From Aquidulcibacter paucihalophilus (GTDB lineage Bacteria; Pseudomonadota; Alphaproteobacteria; Caulobacterales; Caulobacteraceae), in NCBI GenBank assembly GCA_030285985.1, contig CP127384.1:1476501-1540500 (forward strand): DNA of 64,000 bases. The letters run 5' to 3'. Made by a program: the position numbers and the translations under genes. The notes under the pieces are model-generated. The model saw nothing but the letters and a program-made list of their open reading frames with translations, did no database searches and was not told where the DNA came from. How positions within the stretch are numbered: position 1 is the first letter of the stretch; every line of letters starts with the position of its first letter. Below, in pieces: positions 7,347 through 16,511 of the stretch.

Positions 7347-10019
7347 TCAGAACTGATACCGGACCCGGGCGCCGAAGGTGCGGGGCCGGGTGAAGAAGCG
7401 GGTATTGTCGAACTGGGTGATGATGATCGCCGCTTCATGGACTTCCTCGGTCAGGTTGTTGACGAAGGCCTCGAAGCGGAGCGGGCCGCCTTCACCGCCC
7501 GGTGTCCAGCCAGCGCCGGCGTCGAAGGTCCAGTAGCTGCCGACCTCGTCATCGAGCCTCATCCGCGGCGCGGTCGGGTTCTGGTAATCCTCGCCGTTGA
7601 AGATCGTCATGTATTGCGACGAGCGGTATCCGGCCGAGATGACGTAGTCGAACTGGCCCGAGCTGGCCGTCGGGATGGCCTGGGTGAAGTTCAGGTTGAA
7701 CTGCCATTCCGGCGAGCGGGGCAGGGTCTTGCCGTCGATCGACTGGAACACGGCTTCCGTCGGTGCGACGTCGGCCTGGAAGCGGAAGTCCTGGATTTCC
7801 TGGGCGTCCACCACCTCGGCCTTCAGGTACAGCAGGTTGAAGTCGATGCCGATGTTGTAGGGCAGATCGAAGCCGCCATCGAACTGGGCCCCGTAGATCC
7901 GGGAATCGGCGGCGTTGTAGGAATAGGAGATGACCAGGGCGGTTGAGGTGTTGGCCGGCACCGGCACGACGCTCGGGCCACCGAGGAAGTCGATGATCTG
8001 GGACACTGACAGCAGCGACGTCAGGACCTGGTCCTTGTAGTCGTTGTAGAACAGCGAACCGTTCAGTCGGGCGTGGATGTCGCCGAACCAGAACTCGTTC
8101 TTCGAACCGATCTCGTACAGGGTGACGGTTTCGGGGTCATAGGTCGGGGCAATGCCGGCGTTGCCGATGTTGTCATTGAACCCGCCGGACTTGTTGCCGG
8201 TCGCGATGAGGCCGTACAGCAGGCTGTCATCCGAAATGTCGTATTCGGCCCGGATGCGCCAGTCGACGAAGTCGGCCTGCATCTCGCCGACCTGCTGGAA
8301 GATCTGGCCGCCAAACGGGACGGCATACGTCAGGCGTCCGTCCGGCGCGCAGGTCCAGAAGTCGCCCGTGACCGTGTCCAGACACGCCGGCCGAACGGGA
8401 GCACCGCCGCCGACCGGTCCGTTGACGAAGACGTCGTCGACATTGTCCCGCGCGCCGAAGCTGCGGACGCCGTTGAAATAGAAGGCGAGCACTTCTGCGT
8501 CGGAGATCGTTCCGTTGCCGTCGGTGTCGGGATTGAAATTGGTCCGGCCCCGGCCCGCGAATTCAAAGCCTTCCGTACCCACGCGCACGCCGCCGCAGCA
8601 GGCGAAGCCGTCACCACCGAGCGCGAACCCGTAACGGGCGGCGACACCGCGGCGGCTCTTCTCGTCCTCGGTGTAGCGCGCGCCGATCGTCATACGGAAC
8701 CGGTCGGTGAAGTCATAGGTCGCGTCGGCGAAGACGGCGAACGAGCTGGTGTCGACGTCAGGCATGTTGAACTCGACGCCCTGGAAGAACAGGCCGCGGT
8801 CCCCGGTCGAGCCGAGGAAGGCATACTGATCCTCTTCCATATAGAAGGCACCCGCGCTCCAGATCAGAGGTCCCTCGTTGTCGAAGAAGCGCAGTTCGTG
8901 GGTCTTGGACTGGCTGTCCGTGATCGACTGGAAGCGCGAGAAATTGTCGAGGGTCTCGTTGATCCCGCCGGGACCCGTCAGGTCCGCGATGACACCGTCG
9001 TAGAAGGGCGACAGGGGCGTTGCAGCCTCATAGTTGTACACCAGGTCGCGATAGCTGGCGGTGTATTCGACATCAAACAGATCGCCGTCGTAGCCGAGGG
9101 TCGCGCGCGCGCCCCAGTGGCGCGTGTCCAGTTCCGGCGTGAAGGCCCGGCCGATCACCCGGCGGGGGTCTTCGATATCGTCGGGATTGATGCCTTCGCC
9201 GAGCGGGCGGGCATAGTTGGTGCCCGTGTAGCCGCTCCCCGTCTCGTTGATGTAGTCGGCGGCCAGCAGAATGCTGAAGCGGCTGTCGGGCTCGTAGAGG
9301 AACTGGATGCGGGCCGCGCTGTTATCTTCCGCCTCGGCACCGCCGACGCCAGCCGGGCCGACGTCCGTGTAGTAGCTGTCGTGCTCGAGGTGATAGCCCG
9401 CGATGCGGACAGCCGCATTGTCGCCGAGCGGCAGGTTGACCATGCCCTGGAGCACGCGTTGGTCGTAGTTGCCGACCTCCGCCTCGATCACGCTGTCGAA
9501 GACGCCGAGACCCGGCCGCCAGGGGACGATATTGACCGTGCCGGCCGTGGCGTTCCGGCCGCGCAACGTGCCTTGCGGCCCGATGTTGACCTCAACGCGC
9601 TGGATATCGAAGAAGGCCGAACCGATGCCGGCGGGGCGGGGCAGGTAAACACCGTCGAAATGGGTGGCAGCCGCCGGGTCACCCAGTTCGGTGTTGTTGG
9701 AAGAGCCAACGCCGCGAATCCAGACCTCGATATTGCCGCCGTTGTTGGCGACGGACAGGCCGGGGATGCGGCCTTCCAGGTCCGTGAGGTCCTGGACCCC
9801 GACAGCCTTCATCTCGGCCCCGGAAAGGACGGCGGCAGTGCCGGCGTAGTCCTGGAGCGTCTGCTCGCGGCGCTCGACCGTCACGATGACGTCGTCAAGT
9901 TGCGCGGCCTCCTCCGTGGGGTCCTGGCCCGGGGGCGGTGTTTGCGCGGTCTGGGCGAGCGCCGGCGTCGCCAGGGCCATGGTTACGCCGCACAGCAGCG
10001 CGGATTTCAGCTTGCGCAT
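7347..10019 (-). CDS. TonB-dependent receptor of the first glucan locus, with an EF-hand-like loop
   Basis: 890 aa. Signal peptide with cleavage after ATPALAQ, TonB box-like DDVIVTVERREQ, plug domain (LEGRIPGLSV, WIRGVGSSN, RVEVNIGPQGTLRGRNATAGTVN), then a long barrel ending in GARVRYQF. Residues 498-509 read DTDGNGTISDAE, which fits the 12-residue EF-hand calcium loop at positions 1, 3, 5, 7, 9 and 12; it lies in the middle of the barrel region, where extracellular loops are expected. The gene is divergent from a LacI gene, with a perfect palindrome between them. It most likely imports beta-gluco-oligosaccharides released by the neighbouring GH16 and GH9 enzymes. Confidence 0.93.
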   Translation of the reverse strand: MRKLKSALLCGVTMALATPALAQTAQTPPPGQDPTEEAAQLDDVIVTVERREQTLQDYAGTAAVLSGAEMKAVGVQDLTDLEGRIPGLSVANNGGNIEVWIRGVGSSNNTELGDPAAATHFDGVYLPRPAGIGSAFFDIQRVEVNIGPQGTLRGRNATAGTVNIVPWRPGLGVFDSVIEAEVGNYDQRVLQGMVNLPLGDNAAVRIAGYHLEHDSYYTDVGPAGVGGAEAEDNSAARIQFLYEPDSRFSILLAADYINETGSGYTGTNYARPLGEGINPDDIEDPRRVIGRAFTPELDTRHWGARATLGYDGDLFDVEYTASYRDLVYNYEAATPLSPFYDGVIADLTGPGGINETLDNFSRFQSITDSQSKTHELRFFDNEGPLIWSAGAFYMEEDQYAFLGSTGDRGLFFQGVEFNMPDVDTSSFAVFADATYDFTDRFRMTIGARYTEDEKSRRGVAARYGFALGGDGFACCGGVRVGTEGFEFAGRGRTNFNPDTDGNGTISDAEVLAFYFNGVRSFGARDNVDDVFVNGPVGGGAPVRPACLDTVTGDFWTCAPDGRLTYAVPFGGQIFQQVGEMQADFVDWRIRAEYDISDDSLLYGLIATGNKSGGFNDNIGNAGIAPTYDPETVTLYEIGSKNEFWFGDIHARLNGSLFYNDYKDQVLTSLLSVSQIIDFLGGPSVVPVPANTSTALVISYSYNAADSRIYGAQFDGGFDLPYNIGIDFNLLYLKAEVVDAQEIQDFRFQADVAPTEAVFQSIDGKTLPRSPEWQFNLNFTQAIPTASSGQFDYVISAGYRSSQYMTIFNGEDYQNPTAPRMRLDDEVGSYWTFDAGAGWTPGGEGGPLRFEAFVNNLTEEVHEAAIIITQFDNTRFFTRPRTFGARVRYQF

Positions 10020-10080
10020 GGTGTTCTTCCCTCCCGATGCGGCGCGTTACGTCTACCGCTTGCCCCCAAGTCGCCATTGT

Positions 10081-10096
10081 TTGACAACGTTGTCAA
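10081..10096. promoter_or_regulatory. LacI-type operator, class 1
   Basis: TTGACAACGTTGTCAA is a perfect 16-bp palindrome in the 169-bp gap between the receptor (leftward) and lacI (rightward). An identical site lies at 13766. The palindrome contains TTGACA, so it may overlap the -35 box of either promoter. By position it should be the target of the adjacent LacI protein. Confidence 0.88.
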
Positions 10097-10188
10097 GAAC
10101 GGCTGTTGGATGAACTGTGGTCAAGGGCCCGGCAACAATCTCGCGCTATCCCGTGTCGCCCGGTCCCCGACATGTCTAAGGGAGAAGG

Positions 10189-11229
10189 ATGTCCAAGGTT
10201 ACGATCCGGCACGTGGCAGCCGAGGCGGGCGTTGCCGTCAAGACCGTCTCCCGCGTGGTCAATGGCGAGCCGAACGTCACGCGGGAACTGCGCGAACGCG
10301 TTTCGCAGGCGGTCGAGCGCCTCGGCTATGTGCCCAGTATGGCGGCGCGCCGGATGGGCGGCTCCCGCTCCTATCTGCTGGTCGCGCTCAACGACCGGAA
10401 CAACACCATCAACAACTGGCGCAGCGGTCGCGGAAACGACTGGATCGACCAGATGCTGCACGGGGCCATGCTGACCTGTGAGACCCAAGGCTATCGCATG
10501 CTGTTCGAACTGGTCGACGGCGCGTCGGAGGATCTGGATCGCAAGGTCGTCGGCGTGCTTTCCGCGCTTCAGCCGGACGGCCTGATCCTGACGCCGCCCC
10601 ATTCGCAGAATGAGGCGCTCAGCCAGATGCTGGTGCGCCGCAAGGTTCCGGTGGTCCGGATGGGGGTTGAAGCTCACGGCCTGGGCATGGGCGTCTACAT
10701 GAATGAACGCGAGGCAGGTGCCGCCGCGACCCGCCACCTTGCCGCCCTGGGACATGTGCGGATCGGTTTCATCGCGGGCAGTGCGCGCTTTGCGGCTTCA
10801 GAGGCGCGTCGTCAGGGCTATGTCGATGCCCTGATCGAGGCGGGTCTCCCGATCGACCCGTCTCTCCAGGCACCGGGCGACTTCACCTTCGAGAGTGGCA
10901 TCGAGGCGGCGAACCGACTGCTGACCCTGGACGAGCGTCCGACCGCGCTGGTGGCCAGCAATGACGAGATGGCGCTCGCGACACTTCATTGCGCGGGTCG
11001 CCTTGGCCTTTGCGTGCCGGCTGATCTGTCGATCGTCAGCTTCGACGATACGCCCGGCGTTCGCCTGAGCGTCCCCGCCCTGACCAGCATCCGGCAGCCC
11101 ATTTCGGAGATGGCGGCCTGCGCCGCTGAACTGCTCATCGCCGCCAGCCGGGAAGGGCAGTACGAACCGATTGACCACCAGCTGCCGTTCCGACTGATCG
11201 TCAGGGGATCGACGACCGCGCGCTCCTGA
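10189..11229 (+). CDS. LacI-family transcriptional regulator of glucan locus 1
   Basis: 346 aa. Residues 4-50 form the LacI helix-turn-helix and hinge (VTIRHVAAEAGVAVKTVSRV, then NGEPNVT). The rest is a periplasmic-binding-protein-like effector domain with ARHLAALGHVRIGFIAG-type and ALVASNDEMALATL-type segments. The recognition helix begins V-K-T-V-S-R, almost the same as the I-K-T-V-S-R of the paralogue at 26777. It is divergent from the TBDR and separated from it by an operator, the usual arrangement of a local repressor relieved by a sugar. Its stop is only 3 bp from the convergent GH3 stop. Confidence 0.93.
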   Translation: MSKVTIRHVAAEAGVAVKTVSRVVNGEPNVTRELRERVSQAVERLGYVPSMAARRMGGSRSYLLVALNDRNNTINNWRSGRGNDWIDQMLHGAMLTCETQGYRMLFELVDGASEDLDRKVVGVLSALQPDGLILTPPHSQNEALSQMLVRRKVPVVRMGVEAHGLGMGVYMNEREAGAAATRHLAALGHVRIGFIAGSARFAASEARRQGYVDALIEAGLPIDPSLQAPGDFTFESGIEAANRLLTLDERPTALVASNDEMALATLHCAGRLGLCVPADLSIVSFDDTPGVRLSVPALTSIRQPISEMAACAAELLIAASREGQYEPIDHQLPFRLIVRGSTTARS

Positions 11230-11232
11230 GCG

Positions 11233-13725
11233 TTACGGCTGGTGGCAGGTTCCGTGTGGAACCCTGACCAGTCGGACATCCTCGATCGACATCGCCGCGG
11301 GGCGGATCGCTTCGACGATCAGCAGCCGGTCGACGCTCGCGAACGATGAGGCACCTGCGCCCGGGAGGCACCGGAGCGGAATGGTCGTCTCCTGCCAGCC
11401 AGAGCCCGACGCCGCAGGCCAGTCTGTCAATTGATCCCCTATCCCGAGCTGGAAGTCGGCGCTGGCGCCACGGTCGATGCGGAAGCGGATGCTGAGCGCA
11501 TTGTCCTCGTCGGGCGTGGCCGTGAGGTCGAGCGCCGGCCCGGTGATGATGGCGCGGCCCGGGCCCGAGAAGGTCAGCCTCCGTCCGCTCTCCTGGGCTG
11601 CGCCGTCAACAGGGGCGACCTGGACGCGGGATCTCGGACTGTCACCTCGCGCGCCGTCGGCGACACGCGATTCACCGCCGTCGTCGCGCAGGACCAGGTT
11701 CCAGGGCGTCGTGAACCGGCCGTCGCCGAACAGGATGCGATCGCCCCCGCCGCGTTCCACCTCGACTTCGGCAAGGCGGGGCGTCACGGCCGGGCGGCTG
11801 TAGGCAAGGCCGTAGCCCAGCGGAAACAGCGGGTCGTACCCGGGTGAGCCCGCATTCTGGGGTGCCTGGTCCGGACTGCGCGGCCAGCTGAAGGAGAGGG
11901 TTCCACGGAAGTCCGCCCGGGGCGCGCCGGCAGCGTCTGCGATCAGGATGTCGGCCAGTCCTCCGCCCTCGGACCCCGGCAGCCATGCCGCCACAAACGC
12001 ATCGGCCGTATTGATTTCCGGGTTCACATAAAGGGGGCGGCCGGAGAGAAAGACCGCGACGGTCGGAATGCCGGCCGCCCGGAGGTGTCGCAGCATCGCC
12101 AGCGGTTCCTCCGGATGGAAGTCGAGATCGGCCACGTCGCCCTGGAACTCGGCATAGGGGGTCTCGCCGAAGACGACGACCGCCACATCCGGGCGCGCGT
12201 CGAATGTTCCGTCAGCACTCAGGACGGCCTCACCGCCCTGGCTTTCGACCGCTGCCTTCAGCCCTTCCCAGATCGACTCGGCGTTGGGAAAATCTGCCCG
12301 GGTGTTGTCGGAACCCTGCCAGTTGATGGTCCAGCCCCCGGCCGCCTGGCCGATGTCGTGCGCACTGCCGGCCACAAGGACCCGGGCGTCGCCGCGGATG
12401 GGCAGGACACCGTCGTTCTTCAACAGCACAAGCGACGCACGCACGGCTTCCCGCGCCAGCGCGCGATGGGCGGGCGAGCCCAGGAGGGACAGGTCGCCCT
12501 CAACAGGTCGATCGGGCTCGAATACACCCGTCTTGACCTTGACCCGCAGGATGCGCCGCACTGCCTCATCCAGGCGCTCCATCGGAATTTCGCCCGACTG
12601 CACCTGCGCCAGGGTGTTCTCGAACAGCGGCCGCCAGCTGTCGGGCGCCATGAACATGTCGATCCCGGCATTGAAGGCGGCGGCGCAGGATTCATTGGTG
12701 CAGCCCGGCAGTTGGCCATGGGCGTTCCAGTCGCCGACAACGAAGCCGTCAAATCCGAGAGGGCCCCGCAGGACATCGGTCAGAAGGTTCGCGTTTCCGG
12801 TATGTTTGACCCCGTTCCAGGCGGAGAAGCTGGCCATGACGGTCAGAACGCCCGCGTCGATCGCGGGGGGGTAGCCTGCCGCGTGGACGGCAATGAGGGC
12901 CCGTTCGTCGATCACGGCATCGCCCTGGTCCTTGCCCCCAAGGGTGCCGCCGTCCGCGAGGAAATGCTTGGCCGATCCGGCAATGTGCCCGCGTGACAGC
13001 CGACCCTCGCCCAGTTCGCCCTGAAGGCCGCGGGTCATGGCTCCGGCGTAGGAGGCTACGACTCCGGGATCCTCCGAATAGCCCTCGTACGTCCGTCCCC
13101 AGCGGTCGTCCTGCGGCACCGCCAGGGTCGGACCGAACGTCCAGTCAGCCCCGGTTGCCGCGACCTCAAGCGCGGTCGCCTCACCGATCCGGCGGATCAG
13201 GTCCGGGTCCCGTGCCGCGCCGAGTCCGATGTTGTGCGGAAACAGCGTCGCGCCGACCACATTGTTGTGCCCGTGCACCGCATCGATTCCGAACATGAGG
13301 GGAATTCGGGCACCCGGTCGTGCGGCGGCGGCGGCGCGGAACTCTCTCGCCAAGTCGACCCAGGCCGCAGCGGGGGCCCGTTCGTCAGCACCGGGCGCGG
13401 AATTGCCTCCCGCGAGGATCGACCCAAGCGGGTAGCGGGCGAGATCGGCCGGCGTGATCGACCCGATATCCGCCTGGATGACCTGGCCGACCTTTTCTTC
13501 GAGCGTCATCCGCGAGAGCAGGGCCGTTACAAAGGCCTCTGTCCGTGCGTCCGTCATGGCCGCGGGCGAGCGGCTTACGGGCCAGCGGGACACATCGACG
13601 GCACCGCCTTGCGCCGGGTCCTGGGCGCGAACGGGCGCGGCCCCCATGGCCAGGGCCGTGAGAAGGGCGGCACCTGCAACTGTGGCAGCGAGCGTGTTCC
13701 AGCGCTTGACAGAAGCGATCGCCAT
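11233..13725 (-). CDS. GH3 exo-beta-glucosidase (ExoP type), paralogue 1
   Basis: 830 aa from the ATG at 13725. Hydrophobic signal (VAGAALLTALAMGAAPVRAQ), then the GH3 TIM barrel with MTLEEKVGQVIQADIG, GIDAVHGHNNVVGATLFPHN and WTFGPTLAVPQDDRWGRTYE. The nucleophile Asp is in GFVVGDWNAHGQ. The alpha/beta sandwich follows (VLLKNDGVLPI, VVVFGETPYAEFQGD) and a C-terminal carbohydrate-binding-like beta domain. The family splits glucose from cello- or laminari-oligosaccharides and short beta-glucans; here it is periplasmic or exported. It shares long stretches with the GH3 at 28031. The operator at 13766 lies 41 bases before its start. A longer frame up to 13794 would run through the operator and is unlikely. 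Confidence 0.93.
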   Translation of the reverse strand: MAIASVKRWNTLAATVAGAALLTALAMGAAPVRAQDPAQGGAVDVSRWPVSRSPAAMTDARTEAFVTALLSRMTLEEKVGQVIQADIGSITPADLARYPLGSILAGGNSAPGADERAPAAAWVDLAREFRAAAAARPGARIPLMFGIDAVHGHNNVVGATLFPHNIGLGAARDPDLIRRIGEATALEVAATGADWTFGPTLAVPQDDRWGRTYEGYSEDPGVVASYAGAMTRGLQGELGEGRLSRGHIAGSAKHFLADGGTLGGKDQGDAVIDERALIAVHAAGYPPAIDAGVLTVMASFSAWNGVKHTGNANLLTDVLRGPLGFDGFVVGDWNAHGQLPGCTNESCAAAFNAGIDMFMAPDSWRPLFENTLAQVQSGEIPMERLDEAVRRILRVKVKTGVFEPDRPVEGDLSLLGSPAHRALAREAVRASLVLLKNDGVLPIRGDARVLVAGSAHDIGQAAGGWTINWQGSDNTRADFPNAESIWEGLKAAVESQGGEAVLSADGTFDARPDVAVVVFGETPYAEFQGDVADLDFHPEEPLAMLRHLRAAGIPTVAVFLSGRPLYVNPEINTADAFVAAWLPGSEGGGLADILIADAAGAPRADFRGTLSFSWPRSPDQAPQNAGSPGYDPLFPLGYGLAYSRPAVTPRLAEVEVERGGGDRILFGDGRFTTPWNLVLRDDGGESRVADGARGDSPRSRVQVAPVDGAAQESGRRLTFSGPGRAIITGPALDLTATPDEDNALSIRFRIDRGASADFQLGIGDQLTDWPAASGSGWQETTIPLRCLPGAGASSFASVDRLLIVEAIRPAAMSIEDVRLVRVPHGTCHQP

Positions 13726-13765
13726 GACTCTTTTCCCAGCAAGGTTTTGGCGACCGTGTCCGGCA

Positions 13766-13781
13766 TTGACAACGTTGTCAA
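13766..13781. promoter_or_regulatory. LacI-type operator, class 1, second site
   Basis: TTGACAACGTTGTCAA, identical to the site at 10081, lies between divergent GH3 (start 13725) and GH16 (start 13828). It would control both directions and, through GH16, the permease behind it. Confidence 0.88.
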
Positions 13782-13827
13782 ACAGCGTTTGCAATAGGCA
13801 CCGGGTCGAGGGCGGGATTTTGAGACC

Positions 13828-14685
13828 ATGAAGTCAGCAAAGCGCCGCCCCGGGTTCCGGAGCCTGCTCGCTGCAGCGGTCTGCCTCGTCGCGGGCGCGC
13901 CGGCGGCGGCACAGGACGGGAGCCTCGAAGGCTATCGACTGGTCTGGAACGACGAGTTCAATGTCGACGGACTTCCTGACCCGGCGCGCTGGGCCTACGA
14001 CACCAGTCGCAATCGGGAAGGCTGGTACAACCGCGAACTCCAGTACTATTCCGCCGCGCGACCCGAGAATGCCCGGGTTGAGGCCGGGCGGCTGATCATC
14101 GAGGCGCGCCTGGAGACGCCGGATCCCGTGACGGTGACGGATTCAGGCGGCCAGGACTTCACCTCCGCACGTCTCATCTCGCGTGGCCTCGCCGAATGGA
14201 CCTACGGGTTTTTCGAGGTCAGGGCGAAGGTGCCGTGCGGCCGGGGCACCTGGCCGGCCGCCTGGCTCCTTCCGGTCGCTGACGTCATTTGGCCCGCCGG
14301 CGGCGAGATCGATATCCTGGAACATGTCGGCCACGACCCCGGCGTGGTGCACGGCACGGTGCACACGACCCGGTACAACCACACGCGCGGGAGCCAGCGG
14401 GGCGGGCGAAAGCGGGTCGCGGACGCCTGTGGAGCCTTCCACCGCTATCAGGTTCTGTGGACCCCGGACTCGATCAATTTCGGGGTCGATGACGTCGGCT
14501 ATTACGCCTTCCGCAACGACGGTCGCGGCGACCCCGCCACCTGGCCGTTCGACCAGCCCTTCTATGCGATCCTGAACCTCGCCGTCGGTGGCGACTGGGG
14601 CGGGGTGGAAGGCGTCGACCGACGGGCCTTCCCGCAGACGCTGGAGGTCGATTACGTCAGGGTGTTCCAGAAGGTGGAGCCTTGA
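13828..14685 (+). CDS. GH16 endo-beta-1,3(4)-glucanase (laminarinase/lichenase type)
   Basis: 285 aa. Signal peptide ending in GAPAAAQ, then a single GH16 jelly-roll. The catalytic strand is GGEIDILEH: Glu160 nucleophile, Asp162 helper and Glu165 acid/base, i.e. the E-I-D-I-x-E form used by beta-1,3- and mixed-linkage glucanases rather than by carrageenases or agarases. Upstream, LVWNDEFNVDGLPD and RNREGWYNRELQYY are typical of laminarinases. It has no extra binding module. It would cut soluble beta-glucan to oligosaccharides for the receptor at 7347. It is divergent from GH3 and shares the operator at 13766. Confidence 0.93.
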   Translation: MKSAKRRPGFRSLLAAAVCLVAGAPAAAQDGSLEGYRLVWNDEFNVDGLPDPARWAYDTSRNREGWYNRELQYYSAARPENARVEAGRLIIEARLETPDPVTVTDSGGQDFTSARLISRGLAEWTYGFFEVRAKVPCGRGTWPAAWLLPVADVIWPAGGEIDILEHVGHDPGVVHGTVHTTRYNHTRGSQRGGRKRVADACGAFHRYQVLWTPDSINFGVDDVGYYAFRNDGRGDPATWPFDQPFYAILNLAVGGDWGGVEGVDRRAFPQTLEVDYVRVFQKVEP

Positions 14686-14788
14686 CGGCGGCCCCCGCAC
14701 GGCCCCCGGCCAGTCGCCGGTCGTCCCTGACCGCCACCCAGACACCTTCCATCACCGACCGTCGAGCGACGGGTTCAGGAGCGACAGA

Positions 14789-16081
14789 ATGACCGTGAGC
14801 GAGTCAGCGAAACCGAAGGGCACGGGCCTGGCGTTCGCCTATGTGACGACCCTGTTCTTCGCCTGGGGCTTTGTGACCTCGCTGATCGGCCCGCTGATCG
14901 CGGCGGTGCGGCGGGTGTTTGAGCTCAGCTACACCGAGGCGACCCTCACCACCTTCGCCTGGTTCATCGCCTACGGCATCGCCTCCATTCCGGCCGCCGC
15001 CATTCTCGGCCGGCTGGGGTACAGCCAGGCCATTATCGTGGCGCTGGTGACCATGGTCGCCGGGTGCCTGATCGTGCCGATCGCCACCCTGGCCGACTTC
15101 TATCCCGGCGTGCTGATCGCCCTGTTCGTGATCGCCTCGGGCGTAACCCTGCTGCAGGTCGGTGCCAATCCGCTGGTCGCCGCCCTGGGCGCGCCGAAGA
15201 GTTCGCACGCCCGCCTGAATTTCTCGCAGTTCTTCAACTCCCTGGGCACGACGCTCGGGCCGCTGATCGCCGCGCCGATCCTTCTCACGGGAGGCGTGTT
15301 CGCCGCGGATGCGGTGATCACCGATCCGGCCTCGCGGGCCGAGTCGCTGCGCAGCATCGACCTCGCCTTCCTCGCGGTGGGCCTGTTCTTCGCCGTCGTG
15401 GCCGTCTTCATCTTCACCGCCCGGAAAACGATCAACGCCGCGGCCCCCACGCCGACCGCCGAGGACCGGATGTCCCCGCTGGTGGCGCTGAAGTCCCCCT
15501 GGGCCGTGCTCGGGGCGCTGGCCATCTTCTTCTACGTCGGTTCGGAAGTGACGATCGGCGACCTGCTGACCAATTTCCTGCACAGCCCGGATATTCTGAA
15601 CGTCCCGCTCGCCGCCGCCGGCAGTATGGTGGCCTGGTACTGGGGCGGAGCCATGGTCGGGCGTCTCGTCGGCGGCCTGCTGATGCTGACCCGGATCCCG
15701 GCGACCACCATCCTGATCGTCAACACGGCCGTGGCGGCCTTGCTCTGCCTCGTGGTCACCCAGACCAGCGGGACGACCGCCGCCTATGCCGCGATCGCGA
15801 TCGGCTTCTTCAACTCGATCATGTTCCCGACCATCTTCACCCTGACCCTGGAGCGATCGACGGCGCCGATCCCGGCCACCTCCGGCCTGCTGGTTTTCGG
15901 CATTATCGGTGGCGCGGTCCTGCCGCCGATCGCGGGCCAGATCGCGGATCGCGCGGCCACCCTCAACCCGGTCTTCTATGTCCCGCTGATCGGCTATCTG
16001 CTGCTGGCCGGCTTCGCGCTCGCCGCGTCCAAGGCCAGGATCCGGAACGCCGCCGCCTCGGGAACGCCCGGTTCGCACTGA
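14789..16081 (+). CDS. FucP/GluP-type MFS sugar permease, paralogue 1
   Basis: 430 aa with twelve hydrophobic segments. The start AFAYVTTLFFAWGFVTSLIGPL and the segment LLQVGANPLVAALG ... SHARLNFSQFFNSLGT are hallmarks of the fucose/glucose/galactose:H+ symporter branch of the MFS. The ATG at 14789 has CAGGAG 9-14 bases upstream; a longer frame from 14588 overlaps GH16 and is rejected. It should move glucose, freed by GH3, into the cytoplasm. It follows GH16 by about 100 bases on the same strand and is very similar to the permease at 44539. Confidence 0.92.
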   Translation: MTVSESAKPKGTGLAFAYVTTLFFAWGFVTSLIGPLIAAVRRVFELSYTEATLTTFAWFIAYGIASIPAAAILGRLGYSQAIIVALVTMVAGCLIVPIATLADFYPGVLIALFVIASGVTLLQVGANPLVAALGAPKSSHARLNFSQFFNSLGTTLGPLIAAPILLTGGVFAADAVITDPASRAESLRSIDLAFLAVGLFFAVVAVFIFTARKTINAAAPTPTAEDRMSPLVALKSPWAVLGALAIFFYVGSEVTIGDLLTNFLHSPDILNVPLAAAGSMVAWYWGGAMVGRLVGGLLMLTRIPATTILIVNTAVAALLCLVVTQTSGTTAAYAAIAIGFFNSIMFPTIFTLTLERSTAPIPATSGLLVFGIIGGAVLPPIAGQIADRAATLNPVFYVPLIGYLLLAGFALAASKARIRNAAASGTPGSH

Positions 16082-16459
16082 GCGGAGCGGTGCCGGCAGC
16101 TTTGCGGGCCCGGCGCCCGCGACGGCGGTGCCATCCCTGGCGAACGCGACCCATTGTCGGCGACCGGACCCGGGTGCGGCAAGCGGGCAGTGTTGCGCGC
16201 GAGGTCCCGCGATCAGAGGCGGGCTGTCTGTCTCCGGGTTCGACGAAGGCGCGCTGATGTCGAGGCTATTTCCCGGGTCGCAGGAACCCGGCGGTTATCG
16301 AGGGAGCGCGTCGCGGTGGGGGCAGTCCAGAGATAACTTGTCTCCGGTCTGCAAACTGAGGGCAGGGGGTGATTTTCCACTCGCCGCAGTTGCCCTGTCA
16401 GCACCTTACCGAGCGGTGCAGTTGAGCTGACAGAGCCCGCCGACCCCGTCCAGAAGACA
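16082..16459. other. Gene-free stretch holding repeat copy 2
   Basis: Between the permease stop and the terminator there is no frame with coding character. The stretch holds the best preserved repeat copy (16287-16390). The rest is unassigned. Confidence 0.5.
16287..16390. repeat. Interspersed repeat, copy 2
   Basis: Module A is CCCGGCGGTTATCGAGGGAG, then GCGCGTCGCGGTGG; module B follows directly as GCAGTCCAGAGATAACTTG, then TCTCCGGTCTGC. A tail GGGGGTGATTTTCCACTCG comes after that. Copy 5 at 46041 repeats A+B nearly base for base. No open frame is associated, so if this is a mobile-element remnant the transposase is gone. Confidence 0.72.
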
Positions 16460-16494
16460 GCGCGCCGTCCCGGGCTGGGGCGGCGCGCTTTTTT
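16460..16494 (+). terminator. Intrinsic terminator behind the permease
   Basis: GCGCGCC (16460-16466) pairs with GGCGCGC (16482-16488), and six T follow. The T-run is on the + strand, so it ends transcripts from the GH16-permease side, and it also isolates the GH9 gene that ends just beyond it. Confidence 0.8.
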
Positions 16495-16511
16495 GTTCCC
16501 AAGGGTGGAGT

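Noticed and set aside
8073..10481. 802-codon open frame opposite the TBDR
   Set aside because: It is antisense to a clear receptor gene, runs across the operator into lacI, and has the low-complexity composition of high-GC shadow frames.
14804..16078. 424-codon open frame opposite the FucP/GluP permease
   Set aside because: Composition (very rich in Arg, Gly, Asp, Gln) is that of an antisense shadow; the other strand has clear permease motifs.
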